A stretch of 64,000 nucleotides of DNA, taken from Pelomicrobium methylotrophicum (GTDB taxonomy: Bacteria > Pseudomonadota > Gammaproteobacteria > Burkholderiales > UBA6910). The stretch spans positions 1 to 64,000 of the forward strand of contig NZ_VPFL01000018.1 in NCBI RefSeq assembly GCF_008014345.1, written 5' to 3'. Under the pieces are notes generated by a model that was given only the letters and a program-made list of their open reading frames with translations, ran no database searches and was not told the origin of the DNA. A program made the position numbers and the translations under genes. Shown in pieces: positions 28,391 through 38,983 of this stretch (positions are counted from its first letter, which is position 1; every line of letters begins with the position of its first letter).

Positions 28391-29404
28391 GTGGAGTCCA
28401 TCGCACCCCTTGTCCTGACCCCCGGCGAGCCCGCCGGCATCGGCCCGGACCTGGCGGTGGTGCTGGCCGCTGACCCGCCGCCGGTGCCGCTGGTGGTGGT
28501 GGCCGACCGCTTCCTCCTCGCGGAGCGGGCAAAACTCCTCGGCCGGGACCTCGCGCTCGTGGACTACCGACGCGAGCGGCAGGTGACGGCGCAACCGGGA
28601 CGTCTCACCGTGCTCCACGTCCCGCTTGCCGCCCCGTCCCGGCCGGGCCGGCTCGACGCCAGCAACGGCCACTACGTGCTCGCCACCCTCGACCGGGCCA
28701 TCGCCGGCTGCCAGGCGGGGGAATTCTCGGCGCTCGTCACAGGCCCGGTGCACAAGGGCGCGATCAATGACGCTGGCATTCCCTTCAGCGGGCATACGGA
28801 GTACCTGGCGCAGAAGACGGGTACCCAGCGAGTGGTCATGATGCTGACGGGCGGGGGCTTGCGCGTGGCGCTCGCCACCACGCACCTGCCACTGCGGGCG
28901 GTGGCCGATGCCATCACCGCCGAAGCCCTGGAACAGACCCTGCGCATTCTGCACGCCGATCTCGTGCGGCGGTTCGGCATCACCGAACCGCGCATCCTGG
29001 TGGCCGGCCTCAATCCTCACGCCGGCGAAGGAGGCCATCTGGGCCGCGAGGAACTGGAGGTGATCGGGCCCGTGCTGGAGAAGTTGCGCGCCGAGCGGTT
29101 GCGGCTGGTGGGACCGCTTCCCGCCGACACCCTGTTCACTCCCCGCGTCCTCGCCCAGGGCGACTGCGTGCTGGCCATGTATCACGATCAGGGCCTGCCG
29201 GTGCTCAAGCAGGCGAGCTTCGGCCACGGGGTCAACGTCACGCTGGGACTTCCCATCGTGCGCACGTCCGTCGATCACGGCACGGCTCTCGACCGCGCGG
29301 GCACGGGAGAGGTGGACGCAGGCAGCCTCCGGGCGGCCATCGATCTCGCCTGGCGCCTCGCGCTGCGCGAGGCAGCGGCGGCGCGCGGTGCGGCGCGGAC
29401 CTAG
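28391..29404 (+). CDS. pdxA: 4-hydroxythreonine-4-phosphate dehydrogenase
   Basis: PdxA oxidises 4-phosphohydroxy-L-threonine in the DXP-dependent pyridoxal phosphate pathway. The 337-residue protein carries [12 protein letters not shown] at the N-terminus, the substrate-binding [20 protein letters not shown] and HTEYLA segments, and the metal-binding histidines in [21 protein letters not shown] and [14 protein letters not shown]. The GTG start at 28391 is 13 bases after surA. The order surA-pdxA-rsmA is conserved in proteobacteria. Confidence 0.96.
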   Translation: MESIAPLVLTPGEPAGIGPDLAVVLAADPPPVPLVVVADRFLLAERAKLLGRDLALVDYRRERQVTAQPGRLTVLHVPLAAPSRPGRLDASNGHYVLATLDRAIAGCQAGEFSALVTGPVHKGAINDAGIPFSGHTEYLAQKTGTQRVVMMLTGGGLRVALATTHLPLRAVADAITAEALEQTLRILHADLVRRFGITEPRILVAGLNPHAGEGGHLGREELEVIGPVLEKLRAERLRLVGPLPADTLFTPRVLAQGDCVLAMYHDQGLPVLKQASFGHGVNVTLGLPIVRTSVDHGTALDRAGTGEVDAGSLRAAIDLAWRLALREAAAARGAART

Positions 29405-29434
29405 CCGGACACCTTTCACGGCCTTCTCGCCCCG

Positions 29435-30259
29435 GTGCACATCCCCCGCAAGCGTTTCGGACAGCATTTCCTCGTCGAGCCGCGGGTGATCGCCCGCATC
29501 GTCGAAGCCGTTGAGCCCCGGCCGGGAGAGCGGGTGGTGGAGATCGGACCGGGGCACGGCGCGCTCACCGCCCCCCTGCTCGAGCGGGCCGGTCATCTGA
29601 CGGTGGTGGAGATCGACCGCGATCTGGCGGCCGCGCTGCGCGCCCGCTACCCCGAGGAACAGCTCGCCGTGCACTGCGCCGATGCGCTGCGCTTCGACTT
29701 CGGCGCGCTGGGTGCGGGCCTCAGGCTTGTGGGCAATCTCCCCTACAACGTTTCGACGCCCTTGCTCTTCCACCTGGAGCGGTTCGCCTCCCAAGTGCGC
29801 GATATGCACTTCATGCTGCAAAAAGAGGTGGTGGACCGCATGGCGGCGGGCGCCGGCACGGCCCATTACGGGCGGCTGTCCGTGGCGCTCCAGTACCGCT
29901 TCCGCATCGAGCGGCTGTTCGACGTCGCACCCCACGCCTTCAAGCCCGCGCCCCAGGTGCACTCGGCCTTCGTGAGGCTCGTGCCCCACCCGTGCCTGCC
30001 GCATCCCGCGCGCAGCGAGGCGCTGTTTCGGAAAATGGTCACTGCCGCCTTCAGCCAGCGGCGCAAGATGCTGAGGAATGCGCTGGGTGCGTTTCTGAAG
30101 GAAGCCGACTGGGCAGCCCTGGGCATCGACCCCCGCCTGCGGCCCGAAATGTTGGGTGTAGACGCGTTTGTCGCCGCAGCCAACTTCGTGGCGGAGCGAT
30201 GGGATGTGGCGGGTGCGGCCACGCCGTCTGACGAGCGAGCCGGGAAGGTGCGCCGCTGA
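29435..30259 (+). CDS. rsmA: 16S rRNA (adenine1518/1519-N6) dimethyltransferase
   Basis: RsmA (KsgA) dimethylates two adjacent adenines at the 3' end of 16S rRNA late in small-subunit assembly. The 274-residue protein begins RKRFGQHFL after a short leader and has the SAM site EIGPGHGALT, the acidic ribose-binding VEIDRDL and the catalytic NLPYNVSTPLL. The C-terminal domain (TAAFSQRRKMLRNAL) is present. The start is GTG at 29435. The gene ends the lptD operon and converges on rubredoxin 30 bases away. Confidence 0.95.
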   Translation: MHIPRKRFGQHFLVEPRVIARIVEAVEPRPGERVVEIGPGHGALTAPLLERAGHLTVVEIDRDLAAALRARYPEEQLAVHCADALRFDFGALGAGLRLVGNLPYNVSTPLLFHLERFASQVRDMHFMLQKEVVDRMAAGAGTAHYGRLSVALQYRFRIERLFDVAPHAFKPAPQVHSAFVRLVPHPCLPHPARSEALFRKMVTAAFSQRRKMLRNALGAFLKEADWAALGIDPRLRPEMLGVDAFVAAANFVAERWDVAGAATPSDERAGKVRR

Positions 30260-30289
30260 ACCGTCCCCGGCCCGAAGTGCGGCTCGCGT

Positions 30290-30478
30290 TCAGATCTCCA
30301 CCATCTCGAAGTCTTCTTTGCGCGCCCCGCATTCCGGGCATGACCAGTTCATCGGCACGTCCTCCCAGCGGGTGCCGGGAGGAATGCCCTCCTCGGGCAG
30401 CCCGAGCTCCTCGTCGTAGATGAAGCCGCACACGAGGCACATGTACTTCTTGTAGACGGTGGTTTGGGTTTCAACCAT
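30290..30478 (-). CDS. Rubredoxin
   Basis: A 62-residue one-iron electron carrier. The Fe(Cys)4 site is formed by Cys14 and Cys17 ([15 protein letters not shown]) and Cys47 and Cys50 ([13 protein letters not shown]), with the conserved aromatic core [10 protein letters not shown]. Rubredoxins serve alkane hydroxylases, peroxide defence or diiron enzymes; none is nearby. In many betaproteobacteria it is found divergent from thiD, as here, which suggests a shared promoter region (45 bases). Start MVETQTT at ATG 30478. Confidence 0.95.
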   Translation of the reverse strand: MVETQTTVYKKYMCLVCGFIYDEELGLPEEGIPPGTRWEDVPMNWSCPECGARKEDFEMVEI

Positions 30479-30523
30479 GGACAACGAAGTTTTAAGTAGA
30501 ATAGCGGGAGATTATAAACCATC

Positions 30524-31348
30524 ATGGCCGACACTCCTCCCATCGTGCTCGCGTTCGCCGCATCGGATCCCAGCGGCGGCGCCGGCATCCAGGCCGACAT
30601 CCTCACGCTCGCCAGCATGGGTTGTCATCCGCTGTCGGTCATTACGGCCATCACGGTGCAGGACACGACCGGTGTCGAGAGCCTGATGCCGCTGGACCCC
30701 GAATGGGTTTCCGACCAAGCGCGCAGCGTCCTGGAGGACATGCCCGTGCACGCGTTCAAGATCGGCTTGCTGGGAAGCGTGGAAGTGGCTGCAGCAGTGG
30801 CCGAAGTGGTGGCCGACTATCCCGACGTGCCCTTGGTGCTGGACCCGGTCCTCGCTTCGGGGCGCGGCGACGAGCTCGCTCCCGACGAGATGCTGTCCGC
30901 CCTGCGGGAGCTCCTCATTCCTCAAAGCACCCTCATCACGCCCAACAGCATGGAGGCGCGGCGCCTGGCCGCCGACGAGGCGGACGAGGACGACGAGCCC
31001 GATCTCAACCAGTGCGCGCAGCGGCTGCTCGTCCTCGGCTGCGAGTACGTGCTCATCACCGGCACCCACGAAAACACCCAAGAAGTGATCAACAAGCTCT
31101 ACTCGGAAGACGGAATCGTGCGCACCGACGCCTGGCCTCGGCTGCCTGGCAGCTACCACGGTTCGGGTTGCACGCTGGCTTCCGCCATCGCAGCGACCCT
31201 GGCGAACGGCCTCGAACTGCCCGAAGCGGTGCGCGAAGCCCAGGAGTACACTTGGCACACCTTGAAGGCTGGTTTTCGGCCCGGCATGGGCCAATACCTG
31301 CCCGACCGGCTGTTCTGGGCGCGGGAGAGCGATGAGGGGGAACGCTAG
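30524..31348 (+). CDS. thiD: Hydroxymethylpyrimidine/phosphomethylpyrimidine kinase
   Basis: ThiD phosphorylates HMP and then HMP-phosphate for thiamine synthesis. The 274-residue ribokinase-fold protein has VLAFAASDPSGGAGIQADI at the N-terminus, VLDPVLASGRG and the anion-hole segment GSYHGSGCTLASAIA near the C-terminus. A GGGAG site precedes the ATG by about 15 bases. No TPP riboswitch is visible in the 45-base leader. The stop overlaps the thiE start by 17 bases. Confidence 0.94.
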   Translation: MADTPPIVLAFAASDPSGGAGIQADILTLASMGCHPLSVITAITVQDTTGVESLMPLDPEWVSDQARSVLEDMPVHAFKIGLLGSVEVAAAVAEVVADYPDVPLVLDPVLASGRGDELAPDEMLSALRELLIPQSTLITPNSMEARRLAADEADEDDEPDLNQCAQRLLVLGCEYVLITGTHENTQEVINKLYSEDGIVRTDAWPRLPGSYHGSGCTLASAIAATLANGLELPEAVREAQEYTWHTLKAGFRPGMGQYLPDRLFWARESDEGER

Positions 31349-32018
31349 CGTCGCTGGAGGCTCGCGCATTGAGCGCGTCTCGGGCCTTTACGCCGTAACG
31401 CCCGAATGTGCCGACACCCGCGCGCTGACGGCAAAAGTCGAGCAGGCATTACGGGGCGGGGCGCAACTCGTGCAGTATCGCGCCAAGCTCGCCGCGCCAG
31501 CGCTTGCCCTCGAGCAAGCACGAGCGCTCGCCCGGCTGTGCCGGGCCTTCGGGCGTACCTTCATCGTCAACGATCGGGTGGACCTTGCCCTCGCTGTAGA
31601 AGCCGACGGTGTGCATATCGGGGCGGAGGACGGGACCGTCGAGGCCGTGCGGCGCTGCCTCGCGCCGGGAATGCTGCTGGGCGTCTCCTGCTATGACCGG
31701 CTGGATCAGGCCCAGGAAGCGGTGGCGCAGGGCGCCGATTACGTGGCCTTCGGCGCCGTGTTCCCCTCGCCGGTCAAGCCCGGCGCGGCCCGCGCGCCCC
31801 TGGCGCTGCTGGGACAGGCGCGGCAGACGTTGGAGGTCCCCGTGGTCGCCATTGGCGGCATCACGCTGCAAAACGCCCCGGCCGTGATCCGCGCAGGTGC
31901 CCACGCGCTTGCCGTCATCAGCGCCCTGTTCAACGCCACCGACGTGGAGGCCGCCGCCCGGGCATTCAGTCGATTGTTCGATCACCCCCAGGATCGCCAT
32001 GACCCGTTCGTCTCCTGA
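31332..32018 (+). CDS. thiE: Thiamine-phosphate synthase
   Basis: ThiE couples HMP-diphosphate to the thiazole phosphate. The 228-residue TIM-barrel protein shows LVQYRAKLA (diphosphate binding), [50 protein letters not shown] and [11 protein letters not shown], the usual motif order. The ATG at 31332 lies inside thiD and begins with an unusual 14-residue polar leader; a later start is possible. It overlaps hemL by 20 bases, so thiD-thiE-hemL form one tightly packed transcript. Confidence 0.94.
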   Translation: MRGNASVAGGSRIERVSGLYAVTPECADTRALTAKVEQALRGGAQLVQYRAKLAAPALALEQARALARLCRAFGRTFIVNDRVDLALAVEADGVHIGAEDGTVEAVRRCLAPGMLLGVSCYDRLDQAQEAVAQGADYVAFGAVFPSPVKPGAARAPLALLGQARQTLEVPVVAIGGITLQNAPAVIRAGAHALAVISALFNATDVEAAARAFSRLFDHPQDRHDPFVS

Positions 32019-33318
32019 CCCCACTGCTGGAAGCCCATCGCGCAACGAAGCCTTGTTCGAACGCTCGGCCGCCCGCATTCCCGGGGGCGTCAACTCGCCG
32101 GTGCGAGCCTTCCGCGCGGTGGGAGGCACGCCGGTGTTCTTCGTTCGTGGCCAGGGCCCGCTTCTGTGGGACGCGGACGGACGCACTTACATCGATTATG
32201 TGGGCTCCTGGGGGCCGGCGATCCTGGGGCATGCCCATCCGGAGGTGGTGGCGGCGGTCAAGGCCCAAGCAGAGCGGGGCTTGGGATTCGGCGCCCCCAC
32301 GGAGCTCGAATTGCACATGGCCGAGCTGATCTGCCGTCTGATGCCGTCGGTGGAGCAGGTGCGGCTGGTCAGTTCCGGCACCGAAGCCACCATGAGCGCC
32401 ATCCGGCTCGCCCGCGGCTACACGGGGCGCGCCCGCATCGTAAAGTTCGAGGGTTGCTACCACGGCCACGGGGACGCGCTGTTGGTGAAAGCCGGTTCCG
32501 GCGCGCTCACTTTCGGCCAGCCCAGCTCGGCCGGCGTCCCCGAGGAGACGGTGGCCCACACCCTGGTGCTCGACTACAACGACACGGTGGGCCTGGAGGA
32601 GACCTTTGCCCGGCTCGGCCACGAGATCGCCGCCGTGATCGTGGAACCCATCGCCGGCAACATGAACCTGGTGCTGCCGCGGCTCGACTTCCTCCAGCGG
32701 CTGCGCAGCCTGTGCACCCAGCACGGCGCCCTGCTCATCTTCGACGAGGTCATGACCGGGTTCCGAGTGGGGCTCACCGGAGCCCAGGGCCTGTTCGGCA
32801 TTCGCCCCGACCTCACGACCCTCGGGAAGGTGATCGGCGGGGGACTGCCCGTGGCCGCCTTCGGCGGGCGGCGGGAGATCATGCGGTGCCTTGCGCCCCT
32901 GGGACCGGTGTATCAGGCGGGCACCCTGTCAGGCAATCCCGTGGCGGTGGCGGCGGGGCTTGCGACCCTCAAGCTCGTGCAAGCGGAAGGCTTCTACGAT
33001 CGGCTTGCCGACACCGCGCGGACGTTGACCGAAGGGCTCGTCGCCATCGCCCGCCGTAAAGGGGTCCCCTTCTCGGCCCAGGCGATCGGGGGCATGTTCG
33101 GCCTGTATTTCCGCGAGTCGCCGCCGTCCACCTACGCCGAAGTCATGGCGTGCGATCGGGAGGCGTTCAACCGCTTCTTTCACCGGATGCTGCAGGAGGG
33201 CGTATACCTGGCGCCGTCGGCTTTCGAGGCCGGCTTTGTCTCCGCAGCCCATGGCCCCGCCGAGATCGAGCGGACCCTGGAGGCGGCGCAACGAGCCTTC
33301 GCCGCCCTGGGGTCTTAG
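31999..33318 (+). CDS. hemL: Glutamate-1-semialdehyde 2,1-aminomutase
   Basis: HemL converts glutamate-1-semialdehyde to 5-aminolevulinate, so this organism uses the C5 heme pathway. The 439-residue PLP enzyme has [20 protein letters not shown], the [19 protein letters not shown] region, [12 protein letters not shown], and the PLP lysine in [18 protein letters not shown]. The start at ATG 31999 overlaps thiE; a downstream start near SRNEALF would give the more usual 427 residues. A GC hairpin follows at 33325-33342 without a T-run. Confidence 0.95.
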   Translation: MTRSSPDPTAGSPSRNEALFERSAARIPGGVNSPVRAFRAVGGTPVFFVRGQGPLLWDADGRTYIDYVGSWGPAILGHAHPEVVAAVKAQAERGLGFGAPTELELHMAELICRLMPSVEQVRLVSSGTEATMSAIRLARGYTGRARIVKFEGCYHGHGDALLVKAGSGALTFGQPSSAGVPEETVAHTLVLDYNDTVGLEETFARLGHEIAAVIVEPIAGNMNLVLPRLDFLQRLRSLCTQHGALLIFDEVMTGFRVGLTGAQGLFGIRPDLTTLGKVIGGGLPVAAFGGRREIMRCLAPLGPVYQAGTLSGNPVAVAAGLATLKLVQAEGFYDRLADTARTLTEGLVAIARRKGVPFSAQAIGGMFGLYFRESPPSTYAEVMACDREAFNRFFHRMLQEGVYLAPSAFEAGFVSAAHGPAEIERTLEAAQRAFAALGS

Positions 33319-33324
33319 GAGAAG

Positions 33325-33342
33325 GGGCGGCCGGAGCCGCCC
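33325..33342. other. GC-rich hairpin between convergent hemL and cytochrome c4 genes
   Basis: GGGCGGC (33325-33331) pairs with GCCGCCC (33336-33342) around a CGGA tetraloop in the 52-base gap between two convergent stops. There is no T-run on either strand next to the stem, so it is at most a weak or pausing terminator for both genes. Confidence 0.4.
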
Positions 33343-33370
33343 GTGGCGTCCCACCGCGAAAAACCGATCC

Positions 33371-33991
33371 TTACCGGAGGCCGGCGATGTATTCCGACAC
33401 CGCCTCGATCTCCCGGTCGGTCATCTTGGCGGCGATCGTCTGCATCATCCGCTCGGGATCGTTGGCCCGTTCCCCAGACCGGAAAGCCTTGAGCTGCGCT
33501 GCGGTATATTCGGCATATTGGCCCCCGAGCCGGGGGTAGCGGGCCGGAATGCCGGCTCCATTCGGCGCATGACAGGCGGCACAGGCGGGAAGCCCCTTGG
33601 AGGCGACGCCACCCCGATAGAGCCGCTCGCCTTCCCGGGCCAACGCTTCGTCCTTGGCTTGGGCAGGCTTGAGCTTCTGCCGGGCGTAATAAACCCCCAG
33701 CGCCTTCATGTCCTCGGGTGTGAGCGTCGTCACCATGCCCGCCATGATGGGGTTTTGCCGCGCACCGGACTTAAAGTTGGCAAGCTGCTTGGTGATGTAT
33801 TGGGCGTGCTGAGCGGCCAAGATCGGATTGGCCGGCGTCGGGCTGTTGCCATCCGGCCCGTGACAGGCCGCACACACCTGGCCCGCGATTGTCTGGGCTT
33901 GGGCCAAGTCCACCTCTTTGGCCGGCTCTGCCTGGGCGGTCACGGCCCAAACCGCCGCAGCGAGCGCCATACCGGCGCGGGTCCGCTTCAT
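33371..33991 (-). CDS. Diheme cytochrome c4
   Basis: A 206-residue periplasmic diheme cytochrome. A signal peptide (ending VTAQA) precedes two class I cytochrome c domains, each with a CAACH heme site (Cys40-Cys43-His44 and Cys137-Cys140-His141). Distal methionines are plausible at NPIMAGM and at RMMQTIAAKM. Cytochromes c4 carry electrons from the bc1 complex to cbb3-type or other oxidases. The ATG at 33991 is preferred to a GTG two codons upstream because AAGGAG lies five bases before it. Divergent from engB, a common betaproteobacterial arrangement. Confidence 0.92.
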   Translation of the reverse strand: MKRTRAGMALAAAVWAVTAQAEPAKEVDLAQAQTIAGQVCAACHGPDGNSPTPANPILAAQHAQYITKQLANFKSGARQNPIMAGMVTTLTPEDMKALGVYYARQKLKPAQAKDEALAREGERLYRGGVASKGLPACAACHAPNGAGIPARYPRLGGQYAEYTAAQLKAFRSGERANDPERMMQTIAAKMTDREIEAVSEYIAGLR

Positions 33992-34026
33992 CTTCACTCC
34001 TTGTCTCTGAAAAATTACGGAATTTT

Positions 34027-34044
34027 ATACCAGTCCTCTGGTAT
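34027..34044. promoter_or_regulatory. Inverted repeat in the cytochrome c4/engB divergent region
   Basis: ATACCAG (34027-34033) and CTGGTAT (34038-34044) form a perfect seven-base inverted repeat around TCCT in the short region between two divergent genes. On the plus strand its right arm overlaps a -10-like TATCAT (34042-34047). It could be an operator for either gene or simply a short hairpin; no regulator can be named. Confidence 0.35.
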
Positions 34045-34085
34045 CATGCCACTGGATGGTCGCGCGCGGATGCCCACGCTCCCGG

Positions 34086-34678
34086 ATGAACCCTTTCCAG
34101 CAACTGTCGTTCACCGTCAGCGTGGCCCGGCTGGCCGATTTGCCCGCTTCGGAGCGGGAAGTCGCCATTGCGGGCCGCTCCAACGCCGGCAAGTCGAGCC
34201 TCATCAATACGCTCGCTTGCCGGAAGCGTCTCGCCTACGTAAGCAAGACGCCGGGCCGCACCCGGGAGATCAATTTCTTCCGCGTCGCGGCCGGCCGCTT
34301 TGTGGTGGATCTGCCCGGCTACGGCTATGCCCGGGTACCGTTGCCGGTGAAGGAGGGATGGCAGCAGCTGGTCAGCGGGTATCTGGCCGGCCGCCCTTCC
34401 CTCGCCGGGCTGGTGCTCCTCATGGACGTGCGTCATCCGCTCACGCCCCTGGACCGGCAGCTTCTCGCCTGGCTGACGCCCAGCGGAAAGCCGGTGCACG
34501 CGGTGCTCACCAAGGCGGACAAGCTCTCGCGCCAGGGGGCGGCCCGGACGCTCGCAGAGGTCCGCAAGGTGCTCGAGCGGGAGGCGCCCGCCGTCAGCCT
34601 GCAGTTGTTCTCCAGTTTCACCCGTCAAGGGGTTGACGAGCTGGCGGAGCGGCTCGCAACATGGTTGGAAATAAAAAA

Positions 34679-34691
<13 letters not shown>
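34086..34691 (+). CDS. engB: Ribosome biogenesis GTP-binding protein EngB (YihA)
   Basis: EngB is a TrmE-Era-EngA-like GTPase needed for large-subunit assembly. The G motifs are present: G1 GRSNAGKSSLIN, G2 TPGRTREINFF, G3 DLPGYG, G4 TKADKLS and a G5-like SSFTRQG. ATG at 34086 (MNPFQQLSF) gives 201 residues and a family-like N-terminus; an ATG at 34056 would add 10 residues that do not match. The stop codon lies in the loop of the first hairpin of the array between engB and hemB. Confidence 0.94.
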
Positions 34692-35863
<1,172 letters not shown>

Positions 35864-35876
35864 CAGCAACCCCCGG

Positions 35877-36491
35877 TCAATTCTCCTCGTCCCGCAAAAG
35901 CATCTCCACGTAGGCGGTCTTCGCCCGCAGCGGGATGCCGTTCTCCGAGCTCGGACGGCCCGCGCTCCAGAGGTCCTTGGTGCCGTACACCGCGATGTTC
36001 ACCGTGGCTTGCCCGGCGCAGATGCTGAAGACCGGCACGCTGCGCCAGCCGTCGCCCGCAGCCACGCGCCGCTCCCCAGCGCGATAGGGAATTTTCTCCC
36101 GCATGAGGAAGTATTCCACGTCCTTGACCGAATCGGTGAACAGCTGGAGGTTGATGTCGGAATACTTCCCGGCGGTGCCGGTGAGCACCGAGCCGGTGAG
36201 GTGGGGGTTGAACGCTTCGAGCCGCCGCATGACCGACAGCGCCGCCTCACGCAACGCGCGCAGCACCGCCGCGTGCTCTTCGGGCTCGTACAGGGCCCGG
36301 AAAGCCCGCAGGGCTTCCTCGACCTCGCTGTTGGTGGGCAGATGGCGAGTATCGGCCGCTCCCAGCTGCTCAGCGGCCTTGCGCTTGGCGGTGCCGAAGT
36401 CCTGGACGCCGTCCTGGGCCATGAGCCGGGCGGCGAGGTGCGCGATGCGCTCCCGCATCAGATTGCGCTTGGGTCCAGGGGTTCGGCCCAT
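35877..36491 (-). CDS. Nucleotidyltransferase-like protein of unknown function
   Basis: A 204-residue cytosolic protein. The N-terminal 60 residues are basic and helical (KRNLMRERIAHLAARLMA, AKRKAAEQLG). The C-terminal part holds GSVLTGTAGKYSDINLQLFT, resembling the GSx...SDIDL metal-binding motif of the nucleotidyltransferase superfamily, though the usual aspartates are replaced in part by Asp-Ile-Asn. Similar conserved proteins occur next to PBP1A or hemB in betaproteobacteria; no activity is known. It follows PBP1A in the leftward direction by 23 bases, so the two may share a transcript. It converges on hemB. Confidence 0.72.
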   Translation of the reverse strand: MGRTPGPKRNLMRERIAHLAARLMAQDGVQDFGTAKRKAAEQLGAADTRHLPTNSEVEEALRAFRALYEPEEHAAVLRALREAALSVMRRLEAFNPHLTGSVLTGTAGKYSDINLQLFTDSVKDVEYFLMREKIPYRAGERRVAAGDGWRSVPVFSICAGQATVNIAVYGTKDLWSAGRPSSENGIPLRAKTAYVEMLLRDEEN

Positions 36492-36514
36492 CGTGTCTTC
36501 CTTGCGCCGCCAGG

Positions 36515-38839
36515 CTAGAAGAGTTGGTTCTTGACTTCTTCTCCGCTGTGGGCGCCCGTGGCAGGCAGCAGCGCGTCGTGCTCCGCCGGCGGAACGTTCT
36601 CCTGGTAAAAGAACTCGGGAATGCCGTTGCCGGTGCGGTCCAGGAGCCCGGTGTTCGGATTGATCCTGGCCTCCACCACGCCCTCGGGCACGGGGAACTG
36701 CGCCTCGGGCACTCCCTTGAGCACCTTGGCCATGTAATCCATCCAGATCGGCAGGGCGGCGTTCGCCCCGGTCTCGCCCCTGCCCAAGGAGCGGGGATTA
36801 TCGAACCCGATCCACGCCACCGCCACCAGGGAGGGGTGGAAGCCGTTGAACCAGGCATCGACGAACTCATTGGTGGTGCCGGTCTTGCCCGCCAAGTCGT
36901 TGCGGCCGAGCTTCATCGCACGCGCAGCGGTCCCGCTGCGCACCACCTCCCGCAGCATCGAGGTCATGATAAACGCGTTGCGCGGATCAATCACCCGTTC
37001 GGCGCCCTCTCCGACCCGGGCGGGCATGGCGCGGGCGAGAACCGTGCCATTGTCGTCCTCGATGCGATCGATGAAATAGGGCACGACCCGGTAGCCCCCG
37101 TTGGCAAAGACCGCGTAAGCGGCGGCCATCTGCATCGGCGTCGCCGATCCTGCGCCGAGCGCCAGGGTGAGGTAGGGGGGATGCCGCTGCGGGTCGAACC
37201 CGAAGCGAGCCAGGTAGTCCTGGGCGTACTTGGGGCCGATGGCCTGGATGATGCGCACCGACACCAAATTCTTCGACTTGACCAGTGCCGTGCGCATCCG
37301 CATGGGCCCCTCGTACTTTTCGTCGTAGTTCTTGGGTTCCCATGGCTCGCTGCCGGTCTGGGCAGCGTCGAAATAAAGCGGCGCGTCGTTGATGATGGAA
37401 GCGGGCGTGAACCCCTTCTCCAGCGCCGCAGAGTAGACGAAGGGCTTGATGCCGGAGCCCGGCTGCCGCCACGCCTGGACGACATGGTTAAACTTGCTGC
37501 GGCCGAAGTCGAACCCGCCCACGAGGGCCCGGATGGCGCCGTCGCTCGGGTCGATCGCCACCAGGGCCGCCTCGACGGCCGGCACCTGGGCGATCTGCCA
37601 GCGTTCGCCCCCGTCGTTGCGCACGCGCACCAGCGCGCCTCGCCGCAGCCGCTGATTCGGCGGCAGCTTGTCGCTCAGATTCCGCTGCGCGAACCGGATG
37701 GCATCGCCCGCCAGCGTCAGGGTCTTTCCGCCCTTCACGTATACCTTCAGCTTGCCGCCCGCGGTATCCAGTACGACCGCCGGAACGAGGTCGCCCACCT
37801 CCGGCACTTCCTGCAGCGCCTCCTCCAGCACTTCCTCGAGGTCGCCACCGGCCTGACCGAGGTCGATGTAGCCTTCAGGTCCCCGGTAGCCGTGCCGGCG
37901 GTCGTACTCCAACACGCCTTTGCGCAGCGCCTGGATCGCCGCCTCCTGATGCGCCTTGAGAAGGGTGGTGTAAACGCGAAAGCCCCGCGTATAGGCTTCC
38001 TCTCCGTACCGGTCCACCATGAGCTGGCGCACCATCTCCGCCACGTAGTCCCCGGAAAGCTCGCTGTCCCGGGCCTGGCGGCGCGGCTCCACGGGCTGCT
38101 TCGCCGCCGCCTCGTACTGGGCCTCGGTGATGTGGCCGAGCTCCCGCATGCGGCGCAACACATACAGTTGCCGCTGCTTGGCCCGCTGCGGGTTGGCGAC
38201 CGGGTTGTACCGGGAAGGGGCTTTGGGCAGCCCGGCCAACATGGCGGCCTCGGCCAGAGTCAGCTCCTGCATTGACTTGCCAAAGTAGATCTGGGCGGCG
38301 GACGCGAAGCCGTAAGCCCGCTGGCCCAGGTAGATCTGATTGATATAGAGCTCGAGGATTTGGTCTTTGCTCAAACTGTGCTCGATTTTGAACGCGAGCA
38401 ATGCTTCATGGAACTTGCGGGTGAAGGTCTTTTCCTTGCTCAAAAAGAAATTGCGCGCCACCTGCATGGTGATGGTGCTGGCACCCTGTCGGGCCCCGCC
38501 CGCGGTGAAGTTGCTGTAGGCTGCTCGCAGCACGCCGAGGTAGTCCACGCCGCCGTGCTGATAGAAGCGCTCGTCCTCCGCGGCCAAGATGGCAAGCTTG
38601 AGGATTTCCGGCACCTCCCGAATGCTCACCACCGCCCGCCGTTCCTCGCCGAACTCGCCGATCAGGCTCCCGTCCAGGGTATAGACCCGCAGCGGAATCT
38701 TCGGCCGGTAGTCCGTCAGCGCTTCCAGCGAGGGCAGCTTCGGATAAGTGATGACTACGGCAAAGGCGAGGAGAAGGGCGCCCGCCACGCCCAAGCCGAA
38801 CAGGGCTGCCAGCGTGAGAAACCACCAACGTCTGAACAT
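36515..38839 (-). CDS. mrcA: Penicillin-binding protein 1A
   Basis: A 774-residue class A bifunctional peptidoglycan synthase. After one membrane anchor (residues 4-27) comes the GT51 glycosyltransferase domain (LAAEDERFYQHGGVDYLGVL, QGASTITMQVARNFFL), an OB-like insert, and the transpeptidase domain with Ser-x-x-Lys in PGSGIKPFVYS, Ser-Lys-Asn in LVKSKNLVS, and KTGT in AGKTGTTNEFVDAW. All catalytic motifs are present. ATG at 38839 (MFRRWWFLTL) is chosen; the open frame extends 23 codons further. Divergent from pilM, an arrangement conserved in many proteobacteria (ponA/mrcA-pilMNOPQ). Confidence 0.96.
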   Translation of the reverse strand: MFRRWWFLTLAALFGLGVAGALLLAFAVVITYPKLPSLEALTDYRPKIPLRVYTLDGSLIGEFGEERRAVVSIREVPEILKLAILAAEDERFYQHGGVDYLGVLRAAYSNFTAGGARQGASTITMQVARNFFLSKEKTFTRKFHEALLAFKIEHSLSKDQILELYINQIYLGQRAYGFASAAQIYFGKSMQELTLAEAAMLAGLPKAPSRYNPVANPQRAKQRQLYVLRRMRELGHITEAQYEAAAKQPVEPRRQARDSELSGDYVAEMVRQLMVDRYGEEAYTRGFRVYTTLLKAHQEAAIQALRKGVLEYDRRHGYRGPEGYIDLGQAGGDLEEVLEEALQEVPEVGDLVPAVVLDTAGGKLKVYVKGGKTLTLAGDAIRFAQRNLSDKLPPNQRLRRGALVRVRNDGGERWQIAQVPAVEAALVAIDPSDGAIRALVGGFDFGRSKFNHVVQAWRQPGSGIKPFVYSAALEKGFTPASIINDAPLYFDAAQTGSEPWEPKNYDEKYEGPMRMRTALVKSKNLVSVRIIQAIGPKYAQDYLARFGFDPQRHPPYLTLALGAGSATPMQMAAAYAVFANGGYRVVPYFIDRIEDDNGTVLARAMPARVGEGAERVIDPRNAFIMTSMLREVVRSGTAARAMKLGRNDLAGKTGTTNEFVDAWFNGFHPSLVAVAWIGFDNPRSLGRGETGANAALPIWMDYMAKVLKGVPEAQFPVPEGVVEARINPNTGLLDRTGNGIPEFFYQENVPPAEHDALLPATGAHSGEEVKNQLF

Positions 38840-38983
38840 GCGAGAAGGGCGCTTCAGTGCGGAAAAGCTGGGGATTATAGGCGGCCTGCCTGCGATCAGG
38901 GAACCCAAGAAATTTTGCTTTACATGGTTTGCAGTTGCTGTTAGCCTTTAATGTAGCTTCTGGATAATGCGCCCTAGTGACCT
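38840..38983. promoter_or_regulatory. Divergent promoter region of mrcA and pilM
   Basis: This 144-base AT-richer gap must hold promoters for both directions. On the plus strand candidates are TTTACA (38919-38924), TTGCAG (38929-38934) and GATAAT (38963-38968), but no pair has ideal spacing, so I do not assign one. No sigma-54 type GG-N10-GC site stands out. Confidence 0.35.

Noticed and set aside
30479-30523. TPP riboswitch before thiD
   Set aside because: The gap is only 45 bases, too short for the aptamer, and has none of its conserved sequence.
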